39,378 nucleotides of DNA from Methylacidiphilales bacterium (GTDB taxonomy: Bacteria > Verrucomicrobiota > Verrucomicrobiia > Methylacidiphilales > UBA1321), in assembly GCA_021272165.1 (NCBI GenBank), contig JAJSLK010000047.1, forward strand, positions 1-39,378, given 5' to 3'. Numbering within the stretch: position 1 is the first letter of the stretch; every line of letters begins with the position of its first letter. The notes below the pieces were generated by a model. That model was not told the origin of the DNA. It worked only from the letters and a program-made list of their open reading frames with translations, and did not search any database. A program made the translations under genes and the position numbers. Positions 14,956 to 22,970 of the stretch are shown one piece after another.

Positions 14956-15003
14956 GCCGGAAGCAGGCATTTCCGGCTGGTTGCCGCTCATTTTTCGGAG
15001 CGG
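14956..15003. terminator. Two tandem hairpins between the small ORF and cysN
   Basis: GCCGGAA/TTCCGGC (14956-14962 with 14971-14977) and CCGCTC/GAGCGG (14984-14989 with 14998-15003) are perfect short stems. They lie in the 103 bp between convergent units. No clean U-tract follows on either strand, so the call as a bidirectional terminator is by position and structure only. Confidence 0.4.
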
Positions 15004-15028
15004 GAGGAGATTTTATTCACTATTATTC

Positions 15029-16318
15029 TCAAATCGACGGCATATCCCAGTCGCTCTGCGGACGTTCACCGGTATCGTAGAGAATCATTCCCGCCGCCAC
15101 GGTGTTGTTCGTATCCTGGTCGATCAGGATCAGACTGCCGGTACTGCGGTTGATCGAATAAGGATCGGTAAAGAGCGGGACTGAAGTCCGCAACCGGACA
15201 CGCCCGATCTCATTCATGCCTAAGGTCAGGTCCTGTTGATTTTTATGCAGGGTGTTAATGTTGATCTTGTAGCGGACTTCCTTGATCACCGCCTTGCATT
15301 CGCGGGTGGTGTGCCGGAGCAGGTAGCGGCCATTCAGCGCCAGCGGCTTCTCGTTGAACCAGCAGAGCATCGCCTCAAGGTCCTGCGTCGCCTTCGGCAT
15401 GTTGGTCGGCTTGGCGATCATATCGCCGCGGCTGATGTCGATTTCATCCTCCAGCGTGATCGAGATCGACATGGGGCTGAACGCCTCCTCTACCGGCCCG
15501 GTCATGACGTCGATTGATTTGATCCGGCTCGTCAGGCCCGACGGCATGGCGACGACTTCATCGCCCGGCTTGAAGACGCCGCTGGCCACGCGGCCGGCGA
15601 AGCCCCGGTAATCGTGCCACTCGGTCGTCTGCGGCCGGATGACGTGTTGCACCGGGAAGCGGGGATCGATGTGATTAATATCGCTGCCGATGTAGGTGGT
15701 TTCGAGCGTCGCCAGGAGCGGAGCACCCACGTACCAGGGCATGTTGGCCGACTTGTCGACCACGTTGTCGCCAAGAAGCGCGCTCACCGGAATGAATTTG
15801 ATGTCGGGTACGTCGAGGCGGGAGGCGAACTCCTGGTAATCCTCGACGATCTGGTTGAAAATCTCTTCGCTGAATCCGACCAGGTCCATCTTGTTCACGC
15901 AGATGACGAGGTGTTTGATATGGAGCAGGGAAGCGATGAAGGAATGGCGATGGGTCTGCTCGAGGATGCCCTTGCGGGCGTCGATCAGGATGATGGCCAG
16001 ATTGGCGGTCGACGCGCCGGTCACCATGTTCCGGGTATATTGGATGTGCCCCGGCGTGTCGGCCACGATGAACTTGCGCCGCGGTGTGGCGAAATAGCGA
16101 TAGGCCACGTCGATGGTGATGCCCTGTTCGCGCTCTGAACGGAGGCCGTCGGTCAGCAGGGCCAGGTCGACCTGGCCCTGGCCGCGGCTTTCGCTGACCC
16201 TCTCGATGGCCTCGAGTTGATCTTCAAAAATCGATTTCGAATCGTACAGCAGGCGTCCGATCAGCGTGCTCTTGCCGTCGTCGACCGATCCGGCGGTGGT
16301 GAAGCGAAGGAGGTCCAT
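15029..16318 (-). CDS. cysN: Sulfate adenylyltransferase large subunit (GTPase)
   Basis: 429 residues. EF-Tu-like GTPase motifs appear in order: G1 TAGSVDDGKSTLIGRLLYDS (residues 8-27), G3 VADTPGHIQYTRNMVTGA (near 92) and G4 VCNKMDLV-type ICVNKMDLVGF (near 145). Two beta-barrel domains follow. With CysD it makes adenosine 5'-phosphosulfate from ATP and sulfate, driven by GTP hydrolysis. It is somewhat shorter than E. coli CysN but complete, with no fused APS kinase. The gene starts only 2 bp after the end of repeat copy B, which separates it from cysD; no Shine-Dalgarno is visible upstream of the ATG. Confidence 0.95.
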   Translation of the reverse strand: MDLLRFTTAGSVDDGKSTLIGRLLYDSKSIFEDQLEAIERVSESRGQGQVDLALLTDGLRSEREQGITIDVAYRYFATPRRKFIVADTPGHIQYTRNMVTGASTANLAIILIDARKGILEQTHRHSFIASLLHIKHLVICVNKMDLVGFSEEIFNQIVEDYQEFASRLDVPDIKFIPVSALLGDNVVDKSANMPWYVGAPLLATLETTYIGSDINHIDPRFPVQHVIRPQTTEWHDYRGFAGRVASGVFKPGDEVVAMPSGLTSRIKSIDVMTGPVEEAFSPMSISITLEDEIDISRGDMIAKPTNMPKATQDLEAMLCWFNEKPLALNGRYLLRHTTRECKAVIKEVRYKININTLHKNQQDLTLGMNEIGRVRLRTSVPLFTDPYSINRSTGSLILIDQDTNNTVAAGMILYDTGERPQSDWDMPSI

Positions 16319-16320
16319 TG

Positions 16321-16593
16321 GAGTCTATCCGGAAATTAGGCATGGGCCGCGCCGAAAGCAATTTTGATCTCCCGGCGAGGAGTCGAGCGAGGAGCATAGC
16401 TGTAGCTACGTGACGAGTGAGCGACGAAGCCGGGAGGCAAAAGGGCTTCGGCCCGAAGGGTGACGGTAAATTTGAGCCGGCTCTTTGTCGTTCGGTCAGT
16501 CGAGATGCGCTGCGGCATCACTCCTTCCCTCACTCCTAGATCCAGCCCAAATTCTCTCGTCACGCGGTCCATGCCTAATTTCCGGATAGACTC
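16321..16593 (-). repeat. Structured dispersed repeat, copy B (273 bp) inside the cys operon
   Basis: Outer arms at 16321-16345 and 16569-16593 are a perfect 25 nt inverted repeat, followed inward by a mismatch and five more pairs. P2 arms (16542-16553 and 16469-16480) pair over 12 nt with two G-U wobbles that exist only on the minus strand. P3 arms at 16429-16442 and 16362-16376 pair through CTCCCGGC/GCCGGGAG and TTTTG/CAAAA. The cores match copy A read on its plus strand. One outer end supplies the last base of the cysD stop codon; the other lies 2 bp before the cysN ATG. Confidence 0.85.
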
Positions 16594-17498
16594 TAAAAAT
16601 ATCCGGCTTTCTTCCGGTCCTCCATCGCGGTTTCGCTCCGCTGGTCGTCGGCGCGGGTGCCGCGCTCGGTTTTGCGGGCGGCGGCCACTTCCTGCACGAT
16701 TTCGTCCAGCGTCGAGGCATTCGATTCAATCGCCCCGGTGCAGGTGGCGTCGCCGACGGTCCGGAAGCGGATGCGCCGTGTTTCGTATTGCTCGCCCGGC
16801 AGCAGGGTGTTGAAAGGCGATTTGGCCAGGAGAATGCCGCGGCGATTCACTACTTCGCGCGGATGGCTGAAATAGAGGGGCGGGATCTCAATTTTCTCCG
16901 TAGTGATATATTGCCACACGTCCATCTCGGTCCAGTTACTGAGGGGGAAAATGCGGAAATTTTCACCCTGATGAATGCGGCCGTTGAACAGGTTCCAAAG
17001 CTCGGGCCGCTGGTTCTTCGGGTCCCACTGGCCGAATTCGTCCCGGTGGGAGAAGAAACGTTCCTTGGCCCGCGCCTTTTCCTCATCGCGGCGCCCACCG
17101 CCAATAGCGGCATCAACGCGGAGTTCCTCCAAAGCATCGAGCAGGGTGACAGTCTGAAGTCCATTGCGGCTGGGATTAATTCCCTTTTCTTCCGCGCAAC
17201 GGCCCTTGTCGATCGAATCCTGCACGGTGCGGACGAGCAGCCGGGCGCCGGTCTTTTTCACCAGCCAGTCGCGGAACTCGATCGTCTCGTCAAAGTTATG
17301 GCCGGTATCGATGTGCAGCAGCGGGAAGGGGATCGCCGCCGGGAAAAAGGCCTGCTGGGCCAGCCGGACCATGACAATGGAGTCCTTGCCGCCGGAAAAG
17401 AGCAGGACGGGCCGCTCAAACTGGGCGGCAACTTCGCGCATGACGAAGATTGCTTCGTGCTCGAGTTGTTTGAGATGAGAGAGATTGTACGAACTCAT
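16593..17498 (-). CDS. cysD: Sulfate adenylyltransferase small subunit
   Basis: 301 residues from MSSYNLSHLKQLEHEA (start 17498). The PP-loop ATP pyrophosphatase motif LLFSGGKDSIVMVRLA lies near residue 35, then HIDTGHNFDET near 65. The length and the C-terminal RTVGDATCTGAIESNA segment match CysD. It catalyses adenylyl transfer to sulfate together with CysN. It starts 4 bp downstream of the cysC stop. The TAG stop abuts repeat copy B, so cysN is 274 bp away instead of adjacent. Confidence 0.95.
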   Translation of the reverse strand: MSSYNLSHLKQLEHEAIFVMREVAAQFERPVLLFSGGKDSIVMVRLAQQAFFPAAIPFPLLHIDTGHNFDETIEFRDWLVKKTGARLLVRTVQDSIDKGRCAEEKGINPSRNGLQTVTLLDALEELRVDAAIGGGRRDEEKARAKERFFSHRDEFGQWDPKNQRPELWNLFNGRIHQGENFRIFPLSNWTEMDVWQYITTEKIEIPPLYFSHPREVVNRRGILLAKSPFNTLLPGEQYETRRIRFRTVGDATCTGAIESNASTLDEIVQEVAAARKTERGTRADDQRSETAMEDRKKAGYF

Positions 17499-17502
17499 GG
17501 AA

Positions 17503-18123
17503 TCAGGCTGTTCCGCGAATGAGCGGAAGCGTGAAACCATACAAAGTCTCTAGGGACTCAGCAAGCGGCGTGTTTTCCGTGTTCAGGACGAGGTGGGATC
17601 GCACCGGGGGTTCAAAGGCCGACTGTTTCCCCGTAAAGTCATTGACCGTACCGGCTTGGGCGCGGCGATAAAGCCCCTTCACGTCCCGCTTCATGCACGT
17701 CTCGAACGAGCATTCGACGTAGACTTCGATCAGATTATCCTCGCCAATAATGCCCCGGGCGAGGGCCCGGAACGATTCCTTGGGCGTGATGAACGAGTTC
17801 AGGCAGATCACGCCCGACTGGAGAAAGAGCTTCGAGACTTCCGCCACGCGTCGGATGTTTTCCTCCCGGTCGGCATCGCTGAAGCCGAGGCCCTTGTTCA
17901 GGCCGTCGCGCACATTATCGCCATCGAGATGGGCCGTGACAAAACCCTCGGCGAAAAGCCGTCGCTCCAGGGCCATGGTCAGGGTGCTTTTGCCAGATCC
18001 TGAAAGGCCGTAAAGCCAGATCACCCGCGCCCGTTGCCCGAGCTTCTTTTTCCGCTCGGCGCGGCTGAGCATCTCGGAATAAATGGGATAAATCGCCGCA
18101 TCGGATTTGGATTCGGGAGCCAT
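17503..18123 (-). CDS. cysC: Adenylylsulfate kinase
   Basis: 206 residues. The P-loop GLSGSGKSTL lies near residue 40. LDGDNVRDGLNKGLGFSDAD and NIRRVAEVSKLF are APS kinase signature segments, and the lid region has FITPKESFR. It phosphorylates APS to PAPS, which serves sulfate assimilation or sulfation of sugars and lipids. It is first in the order cysC, cysD, cysN on the minus strand. No PAPS reductase or sulfotransferase is encoded in this window, so the fate of PAPS is open. Confidence 0.95.
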   Translation of the reverse strand: MAPESKSDAAIYPIYSEMLSRAERKKKLGQRARVIWLYGLSGSGKSTLTMALERRLFAEGFVTAHLDGDNVRDGLNKGLGFSDADREENIRRVAEVSKLFLQSGVICLNSFITPKESFRALARGIIGEDNLIEVYVECSFETCMKRDVKGLYRRAQAGTVNDFTGKQSAFEPPVRSHLVLNTENTPLAESLETLYGFTLPLIRGTA

Positions 18124-18141
18124 GGGCTTTGATTACTTTGA

Positions 18142-18675
18142 TTATAGACCGCGTGGAGTTGGAGTTGGCGTCGGAAGCTTGATTGAGCGGTCCCGTCGAA
18201 GCCAGACCGTGTACCATATATCGTCGAGCGGGTCGTCGGCGCTGTAGGCCTTCACCCGGACGCGGTCGTCATCATCGACATTGACCCAGTTCACCTGCAC
18301 GGTGCCTTCGGCCGAATAGCTGCCCTTCGGGACCACCACGTCGGAGCAGACCAGTTTAGTGGGATCGGAACTGGCTATATGGCAGGGGTAATCGACAATC
18401 GCCGGGGCCGAGAGAACAACCAGCGACTTCAGGATTTTCTTATAGTCATAACCCTGGCGGATCGTTCCGGGAGAGATCGTGAATTTGGCCAGCTTGGGCC
18501 GGACGGGGGGAAGCGGGTAGAGCGTCAGATCGTCGGTATTCGTGGGGGCGACCTGGTAGGCGGGATTAGGGTTGGAATTGGAGGAAATGGAATAGGTCAC
18601 GCCGGGATCGGTAGAGGAAATCTGCCCCGTCAGGGCCACGGCCCCGAGCGTGAGATAGAGATAAGTCGCGTTCAC
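18142..18675 (-). CDS. Secreted hypothetical protein
   Basis: 177 residues. The N-terminus MNATYLYLTLGAVALTG is a short hydrophobic stretch compatible with export, followed by an Asn/Ser/Pro-rich segment. A later part has a predicted beta-rich body (VVVPKGSYSAEGTVQVNWVN) and a charged DDDDR turn. The C-terminus is a PTPTPTP tail. I do not recognise a family. It lies 18 bp upstream of cysC on the same strand and may share its transcript, but no functional link is apparent. Confidence 0.55.
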   Translation of the reverse strand: MNATYLYLTLGAVALTGQISSTDPGVTYSISSNSNPNPAYQVAPTNTDDLTLYPLPPVRPKLAKFTISPGTIRQGYDYKKILKSLVVLSAPAIVDYPCHIASSDPTKLVCSDVVVPKGSYSAEGTVQVNWVNVDDDDRVRVKAYSADDPLDDIWYTVWLRRDRSIKLPTPTPTPRGL

Positions 18676-18760
18676 TGGGGCGTGATCTTAGAGGTTCTCG
18701 TCAAACCAGGGCAAGATCGCTCAAGTGGAATCAAGCGCAATGCACCGGATTATTGGGATT

Positions 18761-18784
18761 GGACGGGACGTGACCCGTCCTTTT
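18761..18784 (+). terminator. Hairpin with short U-tract upstream of the esterase gene
   Basis: GGACGGG (18761-18767), loop ACGTGA, CCCGTCC (18774-18780), followed by TTTT: a compact intrinsic-terminator shape on the plus strand. It lies between divergent genes, about 57 bp before the esterase start, so on the plus strand it can only end a leader transcript or block read-through. An attenuator in the esterase leader is possible. Confidence 0.4.
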
Positions 18785-18841
18785 AGAGTTCCCTCGATCC
18801 TGTTGTCCCGACACCCTAGCTGCCGACCAGCCTCCATATCC

Positions 18842-20530
18842 ATGAAGAACATTTCTCTCCCGTTTTCAGTTACCGCTCTTTTGATGCTTCTCTTGTCCGG
18901 TGTTCCGGTTTTGAGAGCCGACGTCAAAATGCCGGCCATTTTTGGCGACCACATGGTCCTGCAGCAGGACAGCAAAATCCCGGTCTGGGGCTGGGCCGCC
19001 CCCGGCGAGAAAGTGAATGTGGCTCTTGGCACTAAAACCGCCGACACCACGGCCGATGCCCAGGGCAAATGGCGCGTCGACTTGCCGCCGCTGCCGGCTG
19101 GCTCAACCGCCCAGACGCTTAAGATTACCGGGAAGAACGTCATCCAGATTCAGGACGTCCTCGTCGGCGATGTCTGGCTCTGTTCAGGACAGTCCAACAT
19201 GCAGTTTGGCTTGATGAACGAGCCGAATGCCGCGGACGAGTTAAAGAAGGCTGACGAACCCCAGATTCGTATTTTCTACGTCCCGATGAAGGCCTATATC
19301 CATCCGCAGGGGGACATCGCGGTTACGTCCAAGAACCTCGAGGGGAAGTGGCTCGTCTGTACGCCCTTTAATATTCATTTCGACGGCAACTGGGGCGGTT
19401 TTTCCGCTGTCGCTTTTTATTTTGGCCGGGAGATCCATCAGTTCACCGGAAAGCCGGTCGGCCTGATCGGCAGTTATTGGGGGGCAACACCGGCCCAGGC
19501 CTGGACGAGTCTCGAAGCGCTCGAGAAGTACCCGGCCCTGGATCACTTCGTAAAGGAGTATCAGACGAGGGCGGCCAGATACACCGCTCCTGATGCCAAG
19601 TACAAGGATATCATGGAGGAGAACGATGCTGAAATGGCCCAATGGAAAGCCGAGGTGGAAGCGCCGTTTCACACCGCCATGGCCAACTGGCAATTGACGG
19701 CGAACGAGTACAAGGCCATTGGTCAGCCGCCCCCGCCCAAGCCCACGCTTGCACGTCCCGGGCCTGGCCATCCTGGATTGACCGCGTCGGTGCTTTTCAA
19801 CGGCATGGTCGCACCCCTCATCCCCTTTGGCCTTAAGGGCGTTATCTGGTATCAGGGCGAGGCCAATGAAGGAAACGGCCTCGAATATGGCACCCTCTTC
19901 CCCGCGATGATCACGGATTGGCGGGAAAGATGGGGCGAGAGCGATTTTCCATTCCTTTTTGTCCAACTGGCCAATTACAGGCAACCAGCAACCAAGCCAT
20001 GCGAAGGCAATTGGGCGTGGGTGCGCGACAGCCAGTTGCATACGCTCTCCCTGCCCAATACCGGAATGGCCTCGGCCATCGACATCGGCAATCCCAACGA
20101 TATCCATCCCAAGGATAAAGCGGATGTGGCCGCCCGGCTGGCTCTGGCGGCCAAGCAGGTCGCTTATGGGCAAAAAGATATCGTCTATTCGGGGCCGCTC
20201 TACGATTCGATGCGGCAGGAAGGAGAACAGATCCGGATTCACTTCACCCAAGTCGGCAGTGGCCTGACCATCGGAACTCCACCCTGGACCTGGAACGGAA
20301 AGCCAGTCCCGCCGCCGACCGAACTGACTGGATTCGCCATCGCGGGTGCTGATAAGAAATGGTACTGGGCTCATGCGGTAATCGATGGCGACGGCGTTGT
20401 CGTTTCGAGCAACCAGGTTCCTAATCCGGTGGCCGTTCGTTACGGCTGGGCCGATAATCCGCGGTGTAATCTATATAATAAGGAGAAACTTCCGGCTTCT
20501 CCTTTCCGTACGGACAGTTGGCCTAACTAA
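18842..20530 (+). CDS. Sialate O-acetylesterase-like secreted carbohydrate esterase
   Basis: 562 residues from ATG 18842, chosen because a signal peptide starts there (MKNISLPFSVTALLMLLLSG, cleavage near VLRA-DVKMP). The SGNH-like SASA family signatures are present: GDVWLCSGQSNMQFGL with the nucleophilic Ser (near residue 115), KGVIWYQGEANEGN (near 340), and DIHPKDKADVAARLA with the catalytic-type His (near 425). The enzyme would remove O-acetyl groups from sugars in the periplasm or outside. It lies directly upstream of the exopolysaccharide operon and could tailor acetylated glycans, or serve polysaccharide degradation; these enzymes are abundant in Verrucomicrobiota. Confidence 0.9.
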   Translation: MKNISLPFSVTALLMLLLSGVPVLRADVKMPAIFGDHMVLQQDSKIPVWGWAAPGEKVNVALGTKTADTTADAQGKWRVDLPPLPAGSTAQTLKITGKNVIQIQDVLVGDVWLCSGQSNMQFGLMNEPNAADELKKADEPQIRIFYVPMKAYIHPQGDIAVTSKNLEGKWLVCTPFNIHFDGNWGGFSAVAFYFGREIHQFTGKPVGLIGSYWGATPAQAWTSLEALEKYPALDHFVKEYQTRAARYTAPDAKYKDIMEENDAEMAQWKAEVEAPFHTAMANWQLTANEYKAIGQPPPPKPTLARPGPGHPGLTASVLFNGMVAPLIPFGLKGVIWYQGEANEGNGLEYGTLFPAMITDWRERWGESDFPFLFVQLANYRQPATKPCEGNWAWVRDSQLHTLSLPNTGMASAIDIGNPNDIHPKDKADVAARLALAAKQVAYGQKDIVYSGPLYDSMRQEGEQIRIHFTQVGSGLTIGTPPWTWNGKPVPPPTELTGFAIAGADKKWYWAHAVIDGDGVVVSSNQVPNPVAVRYGWADNPRCNLYNKEKLPASPFRTDSWPN

Positions 20531-20609
20531 CTCACATATCTTTATTGCGAGCGTTAATATTGAAGCGACAAAGATGTTCCAAAAACATGACTTTTTTGTC
20601 TGGACGCGC

Positions 20610-20625
20610 TGGTACGGAAGCTGCC
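20610..20625 (+). promoter_or_regulatory. Sigma-54-type promoter of the exopolysaccharide operon
   Basis: TGGTACGGAAGCTGCC fits TGGCACGrnnnTTGCw with the invariant GG (20611-20612) and GC (20623-20624) 10 nt apart. A start near 20636 would give a ~95 nt leader to the beta-barrel gene. Upstream, ATGTT/AACAT nested inside GACAAA/TTTGTC (20566-20602) forms a dyad that could bind an enhancer-binding protein, or act as a weak terminator for the esterase gene. A ribosome binding site (GGAG) precedes ATG 20731. Confidence 0.55.
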
Positions 20626-20730
20626 ATATTCCAGCCGCGTGGGGAGATTTGTACGCAAGGCATATAATGCCTGCGCTTATCCTCTAACCGAGAACCAATT
20701 AATGATTCATAGGTAACTGGAGAAAGAAAA

Positions 20731-22050
20731 ATGAAACAAATCAAGGGACTTTTGAGCATCCTCTTGCTGACTGCGGCTGGTTCGTATGCCTGGGCCGCTG
20801 CCCCGGACAGCCAGCCTGGCGCTTCCCAAACCACGACTCAGACGACGTCACCCGATACTGCCTCGGTGTCTGCCACGACGTCCACCACCACCACCGGACA
20901 TACTCCGATCTCATTCTTCGACCAAAAACTGCCCGTTACCTTCACCCTCAGTGCGGGTGAAACTTACGACGACAACATCTTCATTCAGCCCACCAAGAGC
21001 CATGATTGGGTGACCGATATCCAGCCGGGCGTGGATCTTGCCTTTGGTGATCCCATCCTCCTGACGCCGAACCTGGGGATCGAAAATCCGAACGCCAATC
21101 CCGAGAATGAGTCGAACTCGAACTACCTCAGCGTCACCTATCATCCGACCTTCCTCCTTTATGCGGATCATTCGCACCTCGATACCGTGGATGAATTTGC
21201 CGATGCGCTTTATGCCCATCAGTTCAGCAAGTTGACCCTCTCGATTGAGCAGAGCTACGCCAAGCTCTCCCAGCCGACCATTCAGACTTCAGCCGCCGGC
21301 TCCATGGTGGATCGTGATGTTTATGTCACCACCGCCCGCGCCAACTATGTCTATTCCGACAAGCTCTCGACCTACGGCACCTTTACCCAGACGGTGACGG
21401 ACTTCCAGACGCCCGGCTTTACCGACAGCAATGAATGGACGGGGGACTACTACTTCCTTTACCAGGTTCTCCCCAAACTCAGCGTTGGTTTTGGTCCCCG
21501 CTTCGGTTTTGTTGATATCGTGGGTGCACCGAACCAGACCTGGCAGGCCGGACTCGTCCACTTCTATTACACGCCCACCGGCAAGCTCGCCTTTACTCTC
21601 GATGTTGGCGCGGAAGACCGCCAGTACGAGAGTCCCGGGCCGGGAGACAAGGCCACGCCAATTCTCGATGCCACCGGCACCTACCAGCCGTTTGACTCGA
21701 CGACCATCTCGCTGAGCGCGGGTCGCGATGTGCATGCTTCGAACTCGTTTATCGGCCAGAATTATACCGCTTCCCGCGTCCAGCTCGGCTTGCGCCAGCG
21801 GTTTGTTCAGGTTGTCTACTTCAACCTAAACGTGGGTTACGAGCACGACCAATATAATTTTGCTTCTTCGGGCCTCGCTGGCCCTGAGCGGCAAGACGAC
21901 TATTATTACGTCAAGACTGGCCTCGAATGGGATGCCAACGACTGGCTGACCGTCAACGGTTACTATCAATATTCGGAGGACAACTCCAACTTTGCCGCGG
22001 TGAGCTTTAACGACAATCAGTTTAACATCGGAGCTACCTTAAAGTACTAG
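20731..22050 (+). CDS. Outer-membrane beta-barrel protein (BBP2-like) of the exopolysaccharide operon
   Basis: 439 residues. The signal peptide MKQIKGLLSILLLTAAGSYA is cleaved near AWAA. A Thr/Ser-rich linker follows, then a long body of alternating hydrophobic/polar strands (for example FTLSAGETYDDNIFIQP, KLSVGFGPRFGFVDIV, VYFNLNVGYEHDQYNF). The protein ends FNIGATLKY with a terminal aromatic residue, typical for barrel insertion. The call rests on this pattern and on the operon with FecR, Wza-like and Wzc-like genes. A role as export channel or surface anchor for the polysaccharide is inferred. Confidence 0.8.
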   Translation: MKQIKGLLSILLLTAAGSYAWAAAPDSQPGASQTTTQTTSPDTASVSATTSTTTTGHTPISFFDQKLPVTFTLSAGETYDDNIFIQPTKSHDWVTDIQPGVDLAFGDPILLTPNLGIENPNANPENESNSNYLSVTYHPTFLLYADHSHLDTVDEFADALYAHQFSKLTLSIEQSYAKLSQPTIQTSAAGSMVDRDVYVTTARANYVYSDKLSTYGTFTQTVTDFQTPGFTDSNEWTGDYYFLYQVLPKLSVGFGPRFGFVDIVGAPNQTWQAGLVHFYYTPTGKLAFTLDVGAEDRQYESPGPGDKATPILDATGTYQPFDSTTISLSAGRDVHASNSFIGQNYTASRVQLGLRQRFVQVVYFNLNVGYEHDQYNFASSGLAGPERQDDYYYVKTGLEWDANDWLTVNGYYQYSEDNSNFAAVSFNDNQFNIGATLKY

Positions 22051-22069
22051 GAACCCCAGGAACCAAACT

Positions 22070-22816
22070 ATGAAATTCAAAGTTATCTCTGTCGTTCTGC
22101 AGCTTGTTGGAGTCTCCCTTCTTTGGAGCCTTCCGGTTGGGGTGCTTCATGCCGATTCCGTTGACGCCACCGCGAGCAAGGTCAAGGGTGAGCCGTCCTA
22201 TGTCAGCCCCGGCGGCGGCGGCGCCAAGATTACCCCCGGTAGCAGCATTCCGGTCGGCAGCACCATCAAGACAGGTTCGTCCGGTGCGACCGGCATTCAG
22301 CTCGTCCCCGGAGCCACCACCGTTCCGGAGGCCAATACCAATGTCACGATCAAGAGCCTGACCTATTCCAAGGCCGCGGATGGCACTGTCACCCGCCATA
22401 TCGCCCTTGATCTGACCAAGGGTTCCATTTTCAACAGCCTGGCCAAGAAGGATGGTCACTCCACCTTCCTGGTTTACACGCCCATGGGCGTGGCCGCCGC
22501 CCGCGGCACCGACTGGAGCATTACCGTCACCGGTACCGGGGTTACTATTCAGGTTCTTGACGGCAGCATCGTCTTTACCCTTCCGAACGGAACCCAGATA
22601 ACGATTCCCGCCGGCGCCAGCTACGATGCCTCCACCAATACGATCAGCAACCTGACCGACGAGGAAAAGCAGGAGATTATCAACGCAATCGAACAGGATG
22701 GCGGCTTTACCCTGGCGGGAGGCAATCCGGAAAATGGTCCGGTCGAGTATACCAACGGCTCGACCATTAATCCGAGCAACATTTCCATCCTGCCGGAAAA
22801 CTCGCAAAGCCGATAG
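22070..22816 (+). CDS. FecR-domain periplasmic protein
   Basis: 248 residues with a signal peptide (first ~30 residues, ending LHADS). The FecR core is recognisable: GSTIKTGSSGATGIQLVPGA (near 65) and FLVYTPMGVAAARGTDWSI (near 140), followed by TVTGTGVTIQVLDGSIVF. Unlike anti-sigma FecR proteins, there is no cytoplasmic N-terminus, no transmembrane helix other than the signal, and no sigma factor gene beside it. It starts 19 bp after the beta-barrel gene, with AGGA upstream. It probably acts as a structural or glycan-sensing periplasmic partner of the export machinery. Confidence 0.8.
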   Translation: MKFKVISVVLQLVGVSLLWSLPVGVLHADSVDATASKVKGEPSYVSPGGGGAKITPGSSIPVGSTIKTGSSGATGIQLVPGATTVPEANTNVTIKSLTYSKAADGTVTRHIALDLTKGSIFNSLAKKDGHSTFLVYTPMGVAAARGTDWSITVTGTGVTIQVLDGSIVFTLPNGTQITIPAGASYDASTNTISNLTDEEKQEIINAIEQDGGFTLAGGNPENGPVEYTNGSTINPSNISILPENSQSR

Positions 22817-22970
22817 GATACCGGGTGCCTGGCCACTCACGTACCGGGAAGTGGCGCCTGTTCCCTTCTTTGAGAACTGGCCGGGAGAGGCTGCGATTGC
22901 GGCCTCATATGAGCACTGGAACCTTCCCGGTGTTGCCTGTCGGCCCCGGGCAAATTATAGTGTCACCCCT

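Noticed and set aside
19027..19042. Sigma-54-like string TGGCACTAAAACCGCC inside the esterase gene
   Set aside because: GG-N10-GC spacing fits, but it lies within coding sequence, lacks the TTGC box, and no gene starts downstream in a sensible distance.
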